From contig JADLZK010001932.1 in NCBI GenBank assembly GCA_015847255.1, positions 372,001-436,000 on the forward strand: a DNA stretch of 64,000 nucleotides, given 5' to 3'. Made by a program: the position numbers and the translations under genes. The DNA is from Hyparrhenia diplandra. Its lineage: Eukaryota > Streptophyta > Magnoliopsida > Poales > Poaceae. Below, in pieces: positions 1 to 10,880 of the stretch (positions are counted from its first letter, which is position 1; every line of letters starts with the position of its first letter). The notes under the pieces were generated by a model. It saw only the letters and a program-made list of their open reading frames with translations, searched no databases and was not told where the DNA came from.

Positions 1-1700
1 GGGAATATAAGCTGTGCTTGTGAAAATATTCATATATATATATATATGTCACACATGAAATAATAAGAATGGGAAAAAAAATGTGCGTACACATATATAT
101 TTATATTTGCATGAGCACAATAGAATAAATATTCTCCTAAGTAGAAGTCAAGAGAATATAGGCTCATGGGCTTGTGCAAATATTTGCAAAATATATATAT
201 ACACACACACATAAAGGGAAATGGGGAGAAAAAGAATGAAGAATAGGGAAAAGGAAATAGAAAAGAAAAGGGGAAAGGGATTAGAAAGGGCTCTCGGGCT
301 CATTCTCCTCTTCTCCCTCTTCGGCCCGGCCCGGTAGAGCCCCTCCTTCTTCCCTCCTCTTTCTCTTTCGCGGCAGGGCCCGGCAAAGCGGCGGCCCGGC
401 ACCGGAGGCCGGACCCGGCGCGAGCCCGGCTCTCCCAACTCGCCGACAAGGGGCCCCGCCCTTCTTCCTCCCCTCACGCGGCGTCCACGACCACGCGCCG
501 CGGCCCCCTCTACGCTCCCCGTCCCGTCGCATCAAAGGGAGGCAGGCAACTCCGACGGCGCCCCGCTGCACCCAACCGCCCAATTGAAGGGAGCATTGAT
601 GGGCCGGACCCCCGGGAGCGGTCCCATCTGGCCGGCAGCCGAGCACCTTCCCGTGCGAGAGGTAGCTTAAGCGGCACCGCGCACCTCGCCCGGCCGGGGA
701 CGAACAACGCGACAACCGCACGAGGGCACAAGAGACAGCGTGCGCCAACACATAACGGCTGTCCTCGCGCCGCAGGAAGGCGAGTCAGCGCTTAGCGCCG
801 ATCCACGCCCGGCAGGACTGCCGCCATGGCGGGCGACAACGCCCGGTAGGGAAGACGCGACGACGGCCGGCCAGCTCCGCCGGAGATGGCCACGGCGCGC
901 CCGACCAGCGGCGCACCAGCCCAAGGTCCACGGACCGCGAAGGTGCGGTCGGAAAATATCGACGGCGGCGAAAAGATCTCGCCGGCGGTGCTGCTCCCCG
1001 GCGCCCTAGAAATACCCTCACCCGCCACCAATCCGCCTTGCCCCAACCACTCCGAGCTCCGCGTGATGTGGAACACCCGGTGCTCGCACTCCCCCCCCCT
1101 CTCTCCCCTCTCTCGCCCACCAATCCATTTTTCCCCAACTTGGGATTCCGCCGTCGCCGCCGCCCGGCTACAAGCCCGCCGCCGTTGTGGTCGTCTTCCA
1201 GTCCAACTGGCATTTGGTACCCTTCCCAAATCCCTCCTCTTTCTGTTTCCCTCATCACTGCTCCTATTGTGTAGTTGTGTGCCTCGATGGGCGCCACCGT
1301 CAAAAGCGCCGCCTCGTCGCCGCCGCCATGGGGAAAGCGGCCTCCTCCGTTGCTATAGTGCCGACGGGGAAGGGACCAGGGCGACAAGATGACTCGAAAT
1401 GTCTCCCACGGCGAGGCGGGGCGGTCGAGCGAACTCCGGCCACCGCCGCCGCCGTGCGGGCAAGCCAACGGGCGGGACCCCTTCCCGTCGGGCGCCCGTT
1501 ACTCTGTTCGGCGCGGCGTCAAGGGAGGTCGATGAGGCGATGCCATGTGTCACGCCGTCTACGGCCCGGCCACGGTGCCACATCAGCGGGACCCACGGTC
1601 CATAACCCGGCCATGTCAGCCCACGTGGCACAAGAAGGGCCACATTTCGTCATGAATCTGACACACACGGCGGCAGCGGGGTACACTATGTAATTACTAG
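1..1700. other. Unassigned segment, AT-rich then strongly GC-rich
   Basis: The first 290 bases are AT-rich with TA/CA microsatellite runs. From about 290 to 1650 the sequence is GC-rich with many overlapping open frames on both strands, none with a recognisable domain or conserved composition. It lies directly upstream of LTR-like sequence and may be the GC-rich part of the same large LTR or of a retroelement leader. No gene is called. Confidence 0.4.
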
Positions 1701-3545
1701 GTACACCGTATCCGTACCGCGAGGGTTGCAAAGTGTACTTTCCCGACTCGAGAAAAATTCCCAGAAAAATTTGTAAATTCATTATTTGATTTATAGAATT
1801 TTATCATGTAATTAGTTCCAATATTATTACATGATAAAATTATATTATAATATTACCCTAATGATTTAATTAGGGATTAATATTATAAAATCCATATCTC
1901 ATGCATACTAACTCCGTTTAGGTGTGAAATGACTTCCATAATTCATCTAAAAATCTAGCTCTATGCATCTAACCTATTGCCACCATAATGTTCTATGTTT
2001 GCCTTGTATGCCATAGTTCAAGCTAGGTTTTATTCGACGTTCACGCCGTAGTTCTACATCGACCCGATTAGGAGCTTCCGTCGAAGTAAGCTAGAGGCGT
2101 TCGACGCCGTGCGATTTGTAAGAACCTCCCAGGGCAAGTCCTTACCCCCCTTAATCATGACCTTAATTAATATGATGATATAATGATGAAGATGAGGATA
2201 AGTTGATTAGTATAGCGTGGTATGAGCGATAGTGTAGCTATGGAGCTAAGCTAGGAGGCGTACTCATCCACATTATCTACGCTCATACGTTATAATTAAA
2301 GAATAATAAGAGATCGCCTAATGAACCCTAACCAACGAAAGAGGTGAGTGGTGGTAGTCAGTAGAGCCTAAATACCACATCGGGAATCGCCGCGAGGGGT
2401 TCTGCGGAGAGATACTCGCCTCCCTAAGGACGGTTCATATACCTTCTACCTAGTGTAATATTTCGTAAGGCCACACACCGATATGGGACGGCTTGATTCC
2501 ACACCCCGTTGGGTTGAGGTATAATTCAGAACCAAGGTGGCCGGAGCAGGCGAACGACCTATTAGGAGCAGACATGGGGAGAGTGGCCCCATGGTCCGGT
2601 TGGCGTGGATGCTGAGTGATCTTCCACGTAAGTGTTTGGGCGTAGTGGCGCAGTGCTAGATGCACATATTGATGATTAATGATTGGGTTTGGTGTTGACG
2701 GTATAGGTTGGGTAATAAGGTATTACACACGTAAAGCCGTGGGTGATTTGGTATCACCATATTGTCTAGGATGATGCATCATCCTTTCCAACCCCTGAGA
2801 AGTCGTGGGGAGGATTATACCGATGTACCTAGGAGGCATCAAGCGGGTGCGGGATCTTGTTGGACCACCTTTGACCCACCGTACATGGAAGAAGATGGCC
2901 CATCATGTGGGGAAAGTGTACAACCTCTGCGAGTTAATTGAATCTATTCGAATAGCCACGTCCTTGGAATGGGCAAGTGCTAGGCCTGAACATCTATGAT
3001 TAGATATACACTTTGATGATGACTAACTTTTGTGGTGCCATGGCGGTGATGACATGAGACAACCGGGGGAACTAGCGAGAGCAGTTTTAGAGACTTCTGC
3101 TAGGGCCCAAACCCTTAATAATTACAACCCCACAGTTTGGGACTTCTTTTAATGCGTTTGTACTCACCCCTCTTTTTTCTGGATATCGGCACATGTGAAG
3201 GTAAGATCGGCGACAAGGTAGAGGACCAGCGTATCGTAGTAGTTCGTAAGGTGTTTGCTTAGGAGAAGGGCGTTGAAGCCCAGATTTCATCCATGCACAA
3301 ATGCACTTTGTGGAGTGCGGGCGGTGTCATAGTTAATCCACCGCTTCTCGGTTGGCCAACTCGATATTGTAACCCAACTTGGTGACCCTTCGTCGCCCTT
3401 GTAAGCCCCTTTCCATCCTATATTTCTATAGCTCGGTTTACTATTAATTCTGCTTACCATCATCCATTTACTAATAGGCGTGTTTGTGGCATGATCTGGC
3501 GCAAACACGTGTGATTAACGACCCATTCAAAGTGGGGGCGTGACA
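1548..3545. mobile_element. LTR retrotransposon, LTR-like segment
   Basis: The right edge reads GGGGCGTGACA, ending at 3545, a typical plant LTR terminus. A sequence starting TGTCACGCC at 1548 is its inverted counterpart over about 9 bases and is a candidate left edge. The 5-base flanks (ccatg before 1548, tcgga after 3545) do not match, so a solo LTR with target duplication is not shown, and the left edge could lie further left. Inside there is no protein domain, only short frames and AT-rich blocks. Superfamily is not assigned, although large LTRs of this kind are common in grass Ty3/gypsy elements. Confidence 0.45.
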
Positions 3546-3599
3546 TCGGACGGCGGCGCCCGCGAGACCCTCCTCCTTCTCCCCGGGTGGTGGCGGCGA

Positions 3600-5620
3600 T
3601 GAGCGATGATGATAACAACGACGATGGTGGCGAGGTGGCGGAAGTCCTCGTCCGAACCCACCTCGGAACAACGAGAAGGAGAAGACGGCGGCAAAACACC
3701 TGATTACGGCTCGGGCGCGAGAACACCTTCTCCTCCACGTGACAAGGGGCTGCCGCCCTCCCCACGCCATTCAAGCGCCCAATGGTTGAGGAGGTTTGAG
3801 AAAATGTGCCAGGTATAGCAAAAAAACACATGGCTAACTTGTACTATGCATTAATTGGTCGCTAATGTAGTTCAATTCACATGCATAGGATTGTCAACAC
3901 TGCCTCATAACAGTCAGAAGGAAGATGAGGTCGAATGTTCCCCAAAGCGCCGAAGAAGAAGAAGCTATCAAAAGAAGATGAGGAAGTTCTTGCCCTGACC
4001 ACCAAATACTTAGATGATGCGGACGGGGCGAGCTAGCGGAGAAAGAGAAGGACCTCCGATTGGCTAAGATGAACCCGGGGCCTGTGAAGACCGGCAGTAC
4101 TAGGTAACGTATATGCATGATAATCTCAACCAAACTTAGCTAGACATATTACATTATGCATACGTAGCTAGAAGATGCTAACCTACATCTCCTTACGTAT
4201 AGGAATTATATACCCTATCGGCGGGGGACAATGGTTCAGCCCGGACTACCCAGACTACTTTGAGCTTGGCAAGTTCATGGTGCCCAAGGGCCCGACTAAT
4301 CGAGGGCGAGGAGTGGGACACTCGCGGGTTCCATCGATTATATTAGCATGCAACTGATCGGGGGGTGACGGAGTTTCATTTGAGGGTTCCTAAAAGAGCT
4401 CTTTAACTTGGGCGAAGATATTTCACCGCCAATAGGCCGGACGAAATGTGGCGGTTGCTCTGGCGCCGGGACCTCGACCAATCCATTGTCACACTCTATC
4501 TTTGCGTGAGTTTGTTTATGCATTACCCGCTCGTACACCACTAATTCTAGCTCTCGATCCTATAATGGCGTGACCACATGTGCTTGCGGGATGCAAGCAT
4601 TGATAACTGAGCGAAGAATGAGCCAATTGTGTTTCTATGTCCGGCGTATATAGGCGTGGCGTATTTTTCTCATTCTTGGATGGAGAGCGAGGAGGAACGA
4701 AGAGCTCAAGAAGTTGGGCAAGGCCGAACAATATAAACACTATAAAAGATTGGCCCGATGCAAAAGTTAGAGATGGCGGACTATATACGTAAGTGCATGA
4801 AGAAGGTCAAATCGGAGGTCGGTTGTCTCATTGCGGCCCAACATATCAAGTAAGTCAAAAGCAATACTTTTTATTTTTTGAACACTTGGAATCTATTTCT
4901 AATCAAATAAAATGGTGTAGCTGGCGGTATACAAACAACGCACACATTGGCCCTTTGGATTACTTGGATAATCTTCCCTCGGGATGGATGTGCCCTTAAT
5001 TTGGACTCATTGTATGATCGCCAAAAGGCCTCTATAAACATTTTGAAGAGGCCCTGCAGAATGTAAGTCACGACACTTGTATACTATTTCATACCACAAA
5101 CCGTAAGTCATGACACTTTTGTGGGATTTCGCTGGGGCTTACAAGGATTACTTGAAAGACCCCGAGTCATTCGATCGGAGGCACCGCATATGCAAAGAAA
5201 AACATAAGGACCAAATGAAGATCAGGCGAGATTACGAGGTATACGTAGCATTACTCTCGTTTGCTCGTCCATATTGAATGGTCTCATAATAATCTAACCA
5301 TTTTCTGGTACATATATCGTGCATGCAAGGCGGTGGCGACCCTACGCACCACCAACTTTGTGTGGTTTCTATACCTGTGCGTACATATCCCGCAGTTGGC
5401 GTGTACCGTACTACGTGGCGCGGTGACGAAGAAAAACCACGCCGGATGTTTGGACGAAAGACTTAGAGCGACATTACGTTCAAGAAACTGGTTAGCGCCA
5501 TGTAGGGGCGTCATTGAGGGCGTTGTGCTACCTAGGCCATTTCTTCGACCCTAAGAGCGACCTTGCCACAAAGCGAGCTTATGGGAACTACGGGATTTGG
5601 AGAAATAAGCTAGACACCTT
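3600..5620 (+). pseudogene. Ulp1-like (C48 peptidase) ORF remnant of CACTA element
   Basis: This is a degraded, multi-exon coding region without a continuous frame. Conceptual translation around 4793-4855 gives KCMKKVKSEVGCLI. At 4937-5055 a THW pair in one frame is followed in another by LDSLYDRQKASINIL, which matches the His-Trp and downstream Asp region of Ulp1-type cysteine proteases. The tail at 5535-5610 reads HFFDPKSDLATK, a typical C-terminal signature of these transposon-borne proteases. The Cys box around 5390-5430 is too diverged to identify. Stops and frame changes throughout mean no product. The role of the protease in CACTA biology is unclear even where intact. Confidence 0.6.
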
Positions 5621-5790
5621 GTAACAAATAGCGCGCTATAAGCGTCAAAATAAGCGGCGCTATAGCAGCTAGAAGCAGTTGCCGCGATGTTGTTTAACGC
5701 TATAGCGCCAAATAAGCGGCGCTAATAAGCGCCGCTATAGCGTTTTCGCCGGGCTTCCGCTAAATTCCATAGCCGCGATTTAAAAAAAGG
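5620..5790. repeat. Inverted-repeat-rich block (GCGCTATAGC units)
   Basis: Within about 170 bases the words GCGCTATAGC and AAGCGGCGCTA recur in both orientations, which would fold into nested hairpins. It directly follows the CACTA coding remnant. It may be a small foldback MITE inserted in the CACTA, or internal repeat structure of the element. No target duplication was found. Confidence 0.5.
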
Positions 5791-6095
5791 GACTAGACAT
5801 GAAAGACTATACGTGGGATGGCCCTTCTTTTCGATTAGATGTCATTTGTAAATACTTTGTAACCTAAACTTGATTGATCAATCGATCGTTCGATCGAGTT
5901 TGTAAATTGTGATGGTGATCACTTTTAAACTCTAAGTGCTTTAATTGAATGTCCATGTTAGTTGAATGTCGAATTGTGATGCATGTTCAAGATTTATGTC
6001 AATATTCTCTTATTTTATTATTTAATATGTGGTTTAAATCATAATTTATAATTTTATAATATTTTGAATTTTTTTTTATTAATCCTGAATTAATT

Positions 6096-6253
6096 AACCG
6101 TGGCGGTCTTTTAACAAAACCGCCATGGTTATACATTAACCATGGCGGGCACATAAAGATGCCCGCCATGGTTAATACATTGACCCTAGCTCCGTGGCCC
6201 GGTTCCTATGCCCGCCCGCGAAAAATCTAAAATGTCCGCCACGGAAGTTCATT
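6096..6253. repeat. Subterminal inverted repeats of the first CACTA element
   Basis: Alternating copies of AACCGTGGCGG, AACCATGGCGG and their complements are packed next to the transposon end. In CACTA elements such subterminal arrays bind the element-encoded DNA-binding protein and are needed for transposition; here this is inferred from position and structure. Confidence 0.7.
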
Positions 6254-6265
6254 CCTGTAGTAGTG

Positions 6266-6425
6266 AGACGGCGCTGAGGCGGCAGAGCTCCTTGGCCGGG
6301 AGGCGTAGCAGGATCTCATACAACACGTCCGTTGGCAGCAGGCCGTCGTCGTTCTCGTTGGCGAGGGCGACAGGAGGAGCAGAGAGCTCGGTGGGCTTCT
6401 TCCGACAGCCTAGTAGTGACGGCAT
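6266..6425 (-). pseudogene. F-box copy A, 5' fragment cut by CACTA insertion
   Basis: On the minus strand an ATG at 6425-6423 opens an uninterrupted frame of about 53 codons, MPSLLGCRKKPTELS at the start, then an F-box core LLPTDVLYEILLRLPAKEL. It ends abruptly at the CACTA terminus (6265), just before the CRSWRSL stretch seen in copies D and E. F-box proteins are substrate adaptors of SCF ubiquitin ligases, with this motif binding SKP1/ASK. The remaining coding part is not found to the left within the window, so it was deleted or lies outside. This is the only copy whose N-terminus is in frame up to its breakpoint apart from E. Confidence 0.75.
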
Positions 6426-6680
6426 CTCTGAAAGCTGATGTGGATTGGAGCCGTGCAGCTTGCCGGCATTGGTAGGTATTTGGTGTTGGCGATGGAGTCT
6501 CGGTACGCGCGAGAAGGATTTGTTTAAATAGCCACTAGTTTGGCTGGTTGGGCAGTCGGACTCGAACTCGATTCGACTTCGGTTTGGCTTCCAGTCTTAT
6601 CTGGGCCGGTTATTGCATTGGCCCGGCGGCCAGCACATGGCGCACATAGTAGTGGCACATCCTCTCTTAGGGAAATATGC
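6426..6680 (-). promoter_or_regulatory. Promoter module of F-box copy A
   Basis: Contains TTTAAATAG about 100 bases upstream of the start (TATA-like on the minus strand as CTATTTAAA) and then a stretch similar to the upstream regions of copies B, C and E (TTTGGCTGGT, GGCAGTCGGACTCGAAC, GCTTCC). Conservation across copies shows the promoter was duplicated with the coding region. Confidence 0.55.
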
Positions 6681-7075
6681 GAATTTCGAATGGAATTTTC
6701 TCGGTAGACGTTCTAAGAGTAACTCTAAAGGTCTCTTTATATATTCTTTTTAATTACAAGAATAGAGATTTTTTTGGAAAGATACACATGAATAGCTTCT
6801 GTGAGAGCAATTATAAAAGATTCTTTATATTGTTTCTAGTTTTTAGAAACATAATTTTTGATTAAAAAATCTTACAAAAACTTCTTTAATTAGATCTTTG
6901 AATATACACGTCCACTATTCTAGATTCCTCGATAGTCAAAAATGAAGAGCGAGGATATATGGCTATCTAGAGTGTGCATAAGGTGTTCAAATGTCTCTCC
7001 AAATTATGATTTAGAGAGTAAATTTTAGAAATACTCTAGAAGATATTCTAATTATATATCCAAATATAGGTTGGC
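6681..7075. repeat. Dispersed AT-rich repeat, pair member of 39006-39370
   Basis: This segment shares scattered but collinear words with 39006-39370, for example AAGAGTAACTCTAAA, AATGATTTAGAG versus ATGATTTAGAG, and the ending with CTCT.GAA.ATA.TC. The pair behaves like an old non-autonomous transposon family. No coding capacity and no clear target duplication. Confidence 0.4.
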
Positions 7076-8176
7076 TTTTTTTTTTTTTTGGGTGGGGAGG
7101 GGGGTGTGGGGTGAGGTGGGTGTTAGGAGTGGCCTTCGGCCTGGGCCGTTGGTTCTTGCGCATGTGACAGGTTAATCCTCAAACAATGAAAAAAAGTTGA
7201 CACAAACCGTAAGGACAGAAACAATGCACTAGTTTGGTTCAAGGAAAAAAAAAAAAAGAACTATTCTTATTGCAAGCTAGTTAAGCTGGATTAGTCGTTA
7301 GGAATGGCTCCAACCAAGGCAGAAGTGTTGAAATATTAGGCAATTTCCATATTAAAACCATAATATAAATCATGACGAACTGATCGAAGCATGATTCAAA
7401 ATCATATCACAGATCATAGCATGATTCAACAACATATAGCATAGCACGATTATAGCAACCAGTGTAAACACAATTCATACACTAGACAGATTGAACATGA
7501 TGAACAATAAGATTAGATCGTAGGAATAGTACCTGCTGTTCGTAGATGACAGCATGATGGAGAGGTTCCTGAAGGCGAAGCTGAGGTCCTCTAGGTCGAT
7601 GTCGCTGTTGTCGATTAGCGGCAATGGAAGACTTTGAATCAGCCGACGATGAAGACGACGCCGGGACATAGCGCCCGCGGGTTCTTGACGGAAGACGGGC
7701 CGTGACGAAGATCGAGAGCAATCGAGTGAAGAGTGCTTCCCAAAAACCTTATTCGTCTTCTCCTGCTATAGGATCGAAAACACGACGGTTATGGGGACCT
7801 GCTCGCCCGGTCGCTGGTGCACGCGAACGATCGGGCTGGAGACGTGGCGACGGCGGCGCAGCAGCGAGAAAAGGCAAAACCCTAGCTTTCGATTAGATGC
7901 GTTTTAGCGTGGCAGGTGATCTTCTTATATAGTCCGGGTAAACCAACCTCATGACATAGTCGTGATCTAAATCATTTAGGACTCTGCAAGGCGAGAAGCC
8001 AGATTTCGGCAGACCATTCATGCAGGTGCCGCACGCCCGTGCCCTTCGCCCCGCCTGGCCCAGCCAGTCAGAGCGAGTGCGTGTGGACTTCCTTTTCTCC
8101 TTCTCACACTAGACTTGAGAAGATGAGAACAACTTCCATATTTAAGTTGGTTCAGTCTACCTTACTAATCTCCGTT
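7076..8176. other. Unassigned segment, possible LTR fragment
   Basis: Starts with a T-run and G-rich stretch (7077-7110), then AT-rich sequence, then from about 7480 to 7900 moderately GC-rich sequence with short minus-strand frames and an AACCCTAGC leader-like word. The section from about 7326 (TGTTGAAATATTAGG) looks like an LTR or leader fragment but its other end was not found. No gene supported. Confidence 0.35.
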
Positions 8177-8614
8177 GCGCAACGCATGTGGATCGGCACC
8201 TTTGCCACCTCGGAGGCAGCCGCGTTTGCCTACGACGAAGCCGCCTACTCCATGCGCGGCCCCGCCCCGGTGCTCAACTTCCCCGTCGAGCATGTGGAGG
8301 AGTCGCTGTGCGCGCACTGGGACTGGGGCTCAGCAACGGTGCCGCGGGGGACTCGTTGCATCCGCAAGCGCTTACGGAAGAAGAAAAAGATGGCGGACGC
8401 CGGCAAGGAAGACCGCCATCCATTAGCAGAAGCTAGGGAACAGACGGCGACGGCGGGTCATTGGCGGCACTACAAGCAAAAGGAGAAGGTAACCGGTGTG
8501 CTAGAGCTCGAGGACCTCGGTTCTGACTACTTGGAGGAGCTGCTTGCCCTATCTAATCAATGTAATGAAGAATTCCAATTTCCAATAATGAGAAATCATG
8601 GTATGATCTTCTGA
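8177..8614 (+). pseudogene. ERF-1: truncated AP2/ERF transcription factor copy
   Basis: Homology to ERF-2 and ERF-3 starts abruptly at GCGCAACGCATGTGGATCGG and covers only the C-terminal half of the AP2 domain (WIGTFATSEAAAFAYDEA, AYSMRGPAPVLNFPVEHV), the basic CIRKRLRKKKK patch and the C-terminal EDLL-type motif LELEDLGSDYLEELLA. The N-terminal activation region and the DNA-contacting first strands of AP2 (GVRKRPWG, AAEIRDSTR) are missing, and the upstream frame has no counterpart in the other copies. The segment after EESL shows a local frame change and a deletion relative to ERF-2. A continuous frame from an upstream non-ATG codon runs to the TGA at 8612-8614, a few codons beyond the normal end. 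It cannot make a DNA-binding ERF. Homology to ERF-2 continues to about 8700. Confidence 0.85.
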
Positions 8615-9112
8615 TGCATGCATGGAGGATAGTGTGCACCCATTGTTGTACGTCGTTTGTCGCAGTCACAAGGATGACAAGCACGGATCGAGTTGAACAA
8701 GTCATACTCATACTCTCGGAATTCATTGGCACACAAAGGCAGGTATATTGCTACATGTCAGCCATCTCACCTCGTCTCATACAATGCTACATAGGATTTT
8801 TGATGATGTGGAGGAAAGAGATAGTGAAAGAGAATGAGGTCGCAGTATCATGAGCTAAAATTTTGGAGTAGAGACAACTATTATACTGTATGAGTTGTTA
8901 TTGTCATGCACCTCACAATCCTATTTTTTTCTTTACCCATAAATTAAGGAATTGCACGTTACTATGAGACAACTTAAAAGGACAACCAATGTACGTTAGT
9001 TTATTAAGTCGTCTTAAATTACATGTCACTACATGAGACGAAGTTACGAGACAACACCAATGTACCTTCCCTAAGCAAGACTACTATCGCCAACTTTTGC
9101 ATGTTGTGTTGA
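8615..9112. other. Degraded 3' flank of ERF-1 and unassigned sequence
   Basis: Up to about 8700 it parallels the ERF-2 3' region (GATGCATGCAT, TCACAAGGATGAC). Then comes AT-rich sequence with the word GAGACAAC recurring at 8870, 8965 and 9050. The end (from 9073) is the start of a flank shared with 31421-31460. No gene seen. Confidence 0.5.
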
Positions 9113-9115
9113 TAA

Positions 9116-10440
9116 GGGCACTCCCAACCTAGACTCTACGGTAGAGTACAAATCCATTAATTACACCGCAATGTTGGCAAGTTGCTGATGTGGCGAGACA
9201 TTTATTGAAGAGAGGGGAAAAAATGAAGACTCTCATTTGCTGATGTGACGAGACATTTATTGAAGAGAGGAGAAAAAAATGAAGACTTCGTTTCTTATTT
9301 AGACATCGAGTCTTCGTTATGTTCGAGGCCGCAGGACTCTACTGGACTCGCAATGGGGAGGCCAGAGTCGATTCCATGGATCCCGTGACGCCACCGCAAT
9401 TCTCCCGCTGCGGTCCTCGCCATCTCCCGGCGCAGTAGCCCGCCTTGCGATTCCTCCCGCGCGGTCCTCGCTATCTCCTGCTCGCAGCAGCCCGCCTTCT
9501 CCCACGCGCTCCATCTTCACAGCCCGCTCTCACTCAATCATCATCTCTGGTTTCCGCAGAGGCGCCGCTTCCTCCCAAATGCGGCCCCTCCAACTCCCAG
9601 CCTCTCCTGCAATCTCCCTTCGATTCCATCTCCTTCCCCATCCACAGTGATCCAAGAGCATCCTCAAATCATGAATCGATTAACAAAGACGACTCCTCGG
9701 CGAGGAAAAGGTGTTCCTGCAAGCCGGGCACCTCAAGCTCCAGTAGCCGGAGCTGCTGCAAGCCGGAGGCCTCAAGCTCCGGTCGCCGGAGCTGCAGCAA
9801 GACGGGCTCAAGCTGGAGAAACCGGTGTGATTGAAGATGCTTGTGTTCTCGAACCGGTGGTTCCCCCATTGGTGTATGGTGGCCAATGCCATCTCCTACC
9901 AATGGTAAATAAACTCTGACTGAACCTACATATTTTTTGCTGATGTTATTTGCGGTTCCTGAACCGGTGCATGCGTTAGTAAATGTTCACTTATGGTATT
10001 GCTTTGCCTGAACCTATATATAGCATTGCTTTGCCAATGCCATCTCCTACCGAAGGGTAAATAAACTCTGAATGAACCTATATATATAGTATTACTTGGC
10101 CTCTCCTAGCTGATAATGTGTGTTGGATTTGTCCAATTTTGGCGAAGAAATAATTGATTACAGCATGGAAAATCATATAGTTGCAGGTTATAACCACCAG
10201 GAGGGTTCTCAAATTTTCTGCAGTCAAATACATTTGCTAACCATCCTAATGGAAATGAAAATTTTCACTTTGTTGGTGCTGGATTGAGTCAATATATCTT
10301 CAGTTTCACCAATTGCTACAAGAACTCCCACTCCGGCACAGCAAACTGTTGACATAGAGCATGATATAGATGCATGATCTAGAACAGCCAACCATTTGAA
10401 TCGATTGGTCCCTGAAGACATACGGCTGGTAGGTTGAAAC
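9116..10440 (+). mobile_element. PIF/Harbinger-like element, truncated
   Basis: The borders are inferred by comparing the 3' flanks of F-box copies B and E: sequence continuous around 31430-31475 is interrupted here from GGGCACTCCC (9116) to about 10440. Inside are a 56-base tandem duplication (GCTGATGTGGCGAGACATTTATTG unit, 9184-9290), a GC-rich leader, and a broken ORF1-type MYB-like protein. No transposase with a DDE motif is present. The right terminal repeat is not recognised, so the element is probably truncated. Confidence 0.55.
9647..10435 (+). pseudogene. Broken MYB-like ORF1 protein of PIF/Harbinger element
   Basis: In separate frames the translation contains Ala/Pro/Gln-rich sequence (9647-9910), then GGFSNFLQSN and NGNENFHFVGAG (10199-10290), then QQTVDIEHDIDA and LVPEDIRLV (10340-10430). 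In grass PIF/Harbinger elements ORF1 has this order: a low-complexity N-terminus, a Phe/Asn-rich stretch, an acidic linker and a MYB/SANT-like DNA-binding domain starting with a W-x-P-E-E-D-I-R-L-V type motif. Here the frame changes several times, an in-frame stop lies before the MYB region, and the Trp is lost. The sequence ends at the start of the domain. Family assignment is by motif memory. Confidence 0.5.
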
Positions 10441-10880
10441 CATGTGGGTTTCATGCGGATGAAACTCTTTATATATCTCTCTTCATATTAACCCATCAAG
10501 TCATGAAATCTGCTGATGTGTTATTGTATTAAATCCATTATGAAACCCAGAAATCCTCACCAAGACTAGTGTAAGGCAATGGTTGTGCCTTCAAGCTGCG
10601 TTGCCTGGCCAGACGGCAACTCAGCCCATTGATTTTGTGCCTTCTGCTGTGATCCAGCTTTAGAATTGCTCGGCGGACACACCACATGTCTATATAGTAC
10701 TTTCCAAAAGTCACTGTGATCCAACCCATATAACGATTCCATGATCCAATTTATGACGACAAAATAAAAGTAACAATTATACTACTAATAATATGACAAC
10801 TTGCATGCGCCATGGAGGCCAGCTGCGTAGCTGAGATCCATATATGTTGGAAGACGACGAAGGCGAACCCAATGCAAGGC
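10441..10880. other. Conserved 3' flank of F-box copy B
   Basis: Closely similar to 31470-32203 (3' flank of copy E), partly to 15440-15574 (copy C) and 27430-27520 (copy D remnant). Shared landmarks are CTGCTGATGTGTTATTG, CTGCGTTGCCTGGCCAGAC, ATGATCCAATTTATG and ATGACAACTTGCATG. It has no open frame of its own; it marks the duplicated module and probably includes the 3' UTR. Confidence 0.7.

Larger units (their letters stand above)
3546..6265 (+). mobile_element. CACTA (En/Spm) transposon, 3' part
   Basis: The right end is CCTGTAGTAGTG at 6254-6265, the complement of the CACTACTACAGG terminus of CACTA elements. Just inside, 6096-6245 carries repeated inverted units based on CCGTGGCGG and CCGCCATGG, the usual subterminal repeats. 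The interior holds degraded coding sequence of the Ulp1-protease type found in these elements. The left terminus is not seen. The LTR element on the left abuts at 3545 and may have inserted into this transposon or replaced its 5' part. The right end sits inside F-box copy A. Confidence 0.8.

Noticed and set aside
281..1468. Long minus-strand frames (156 and 227 codons) in the GC-rich start of the window
   Set aside because: Arg/Gly/Ala-rich in all frames, overlapping on both strands, no domain. Frame length is explained by high GC and lack of stop codons.
1548..3545. Solo LTR with target duplication
   Set aside because: The inverted ends fit, but the 5-base flanks ccatg and tcgga differ, so a simple solo LTR is not supported.
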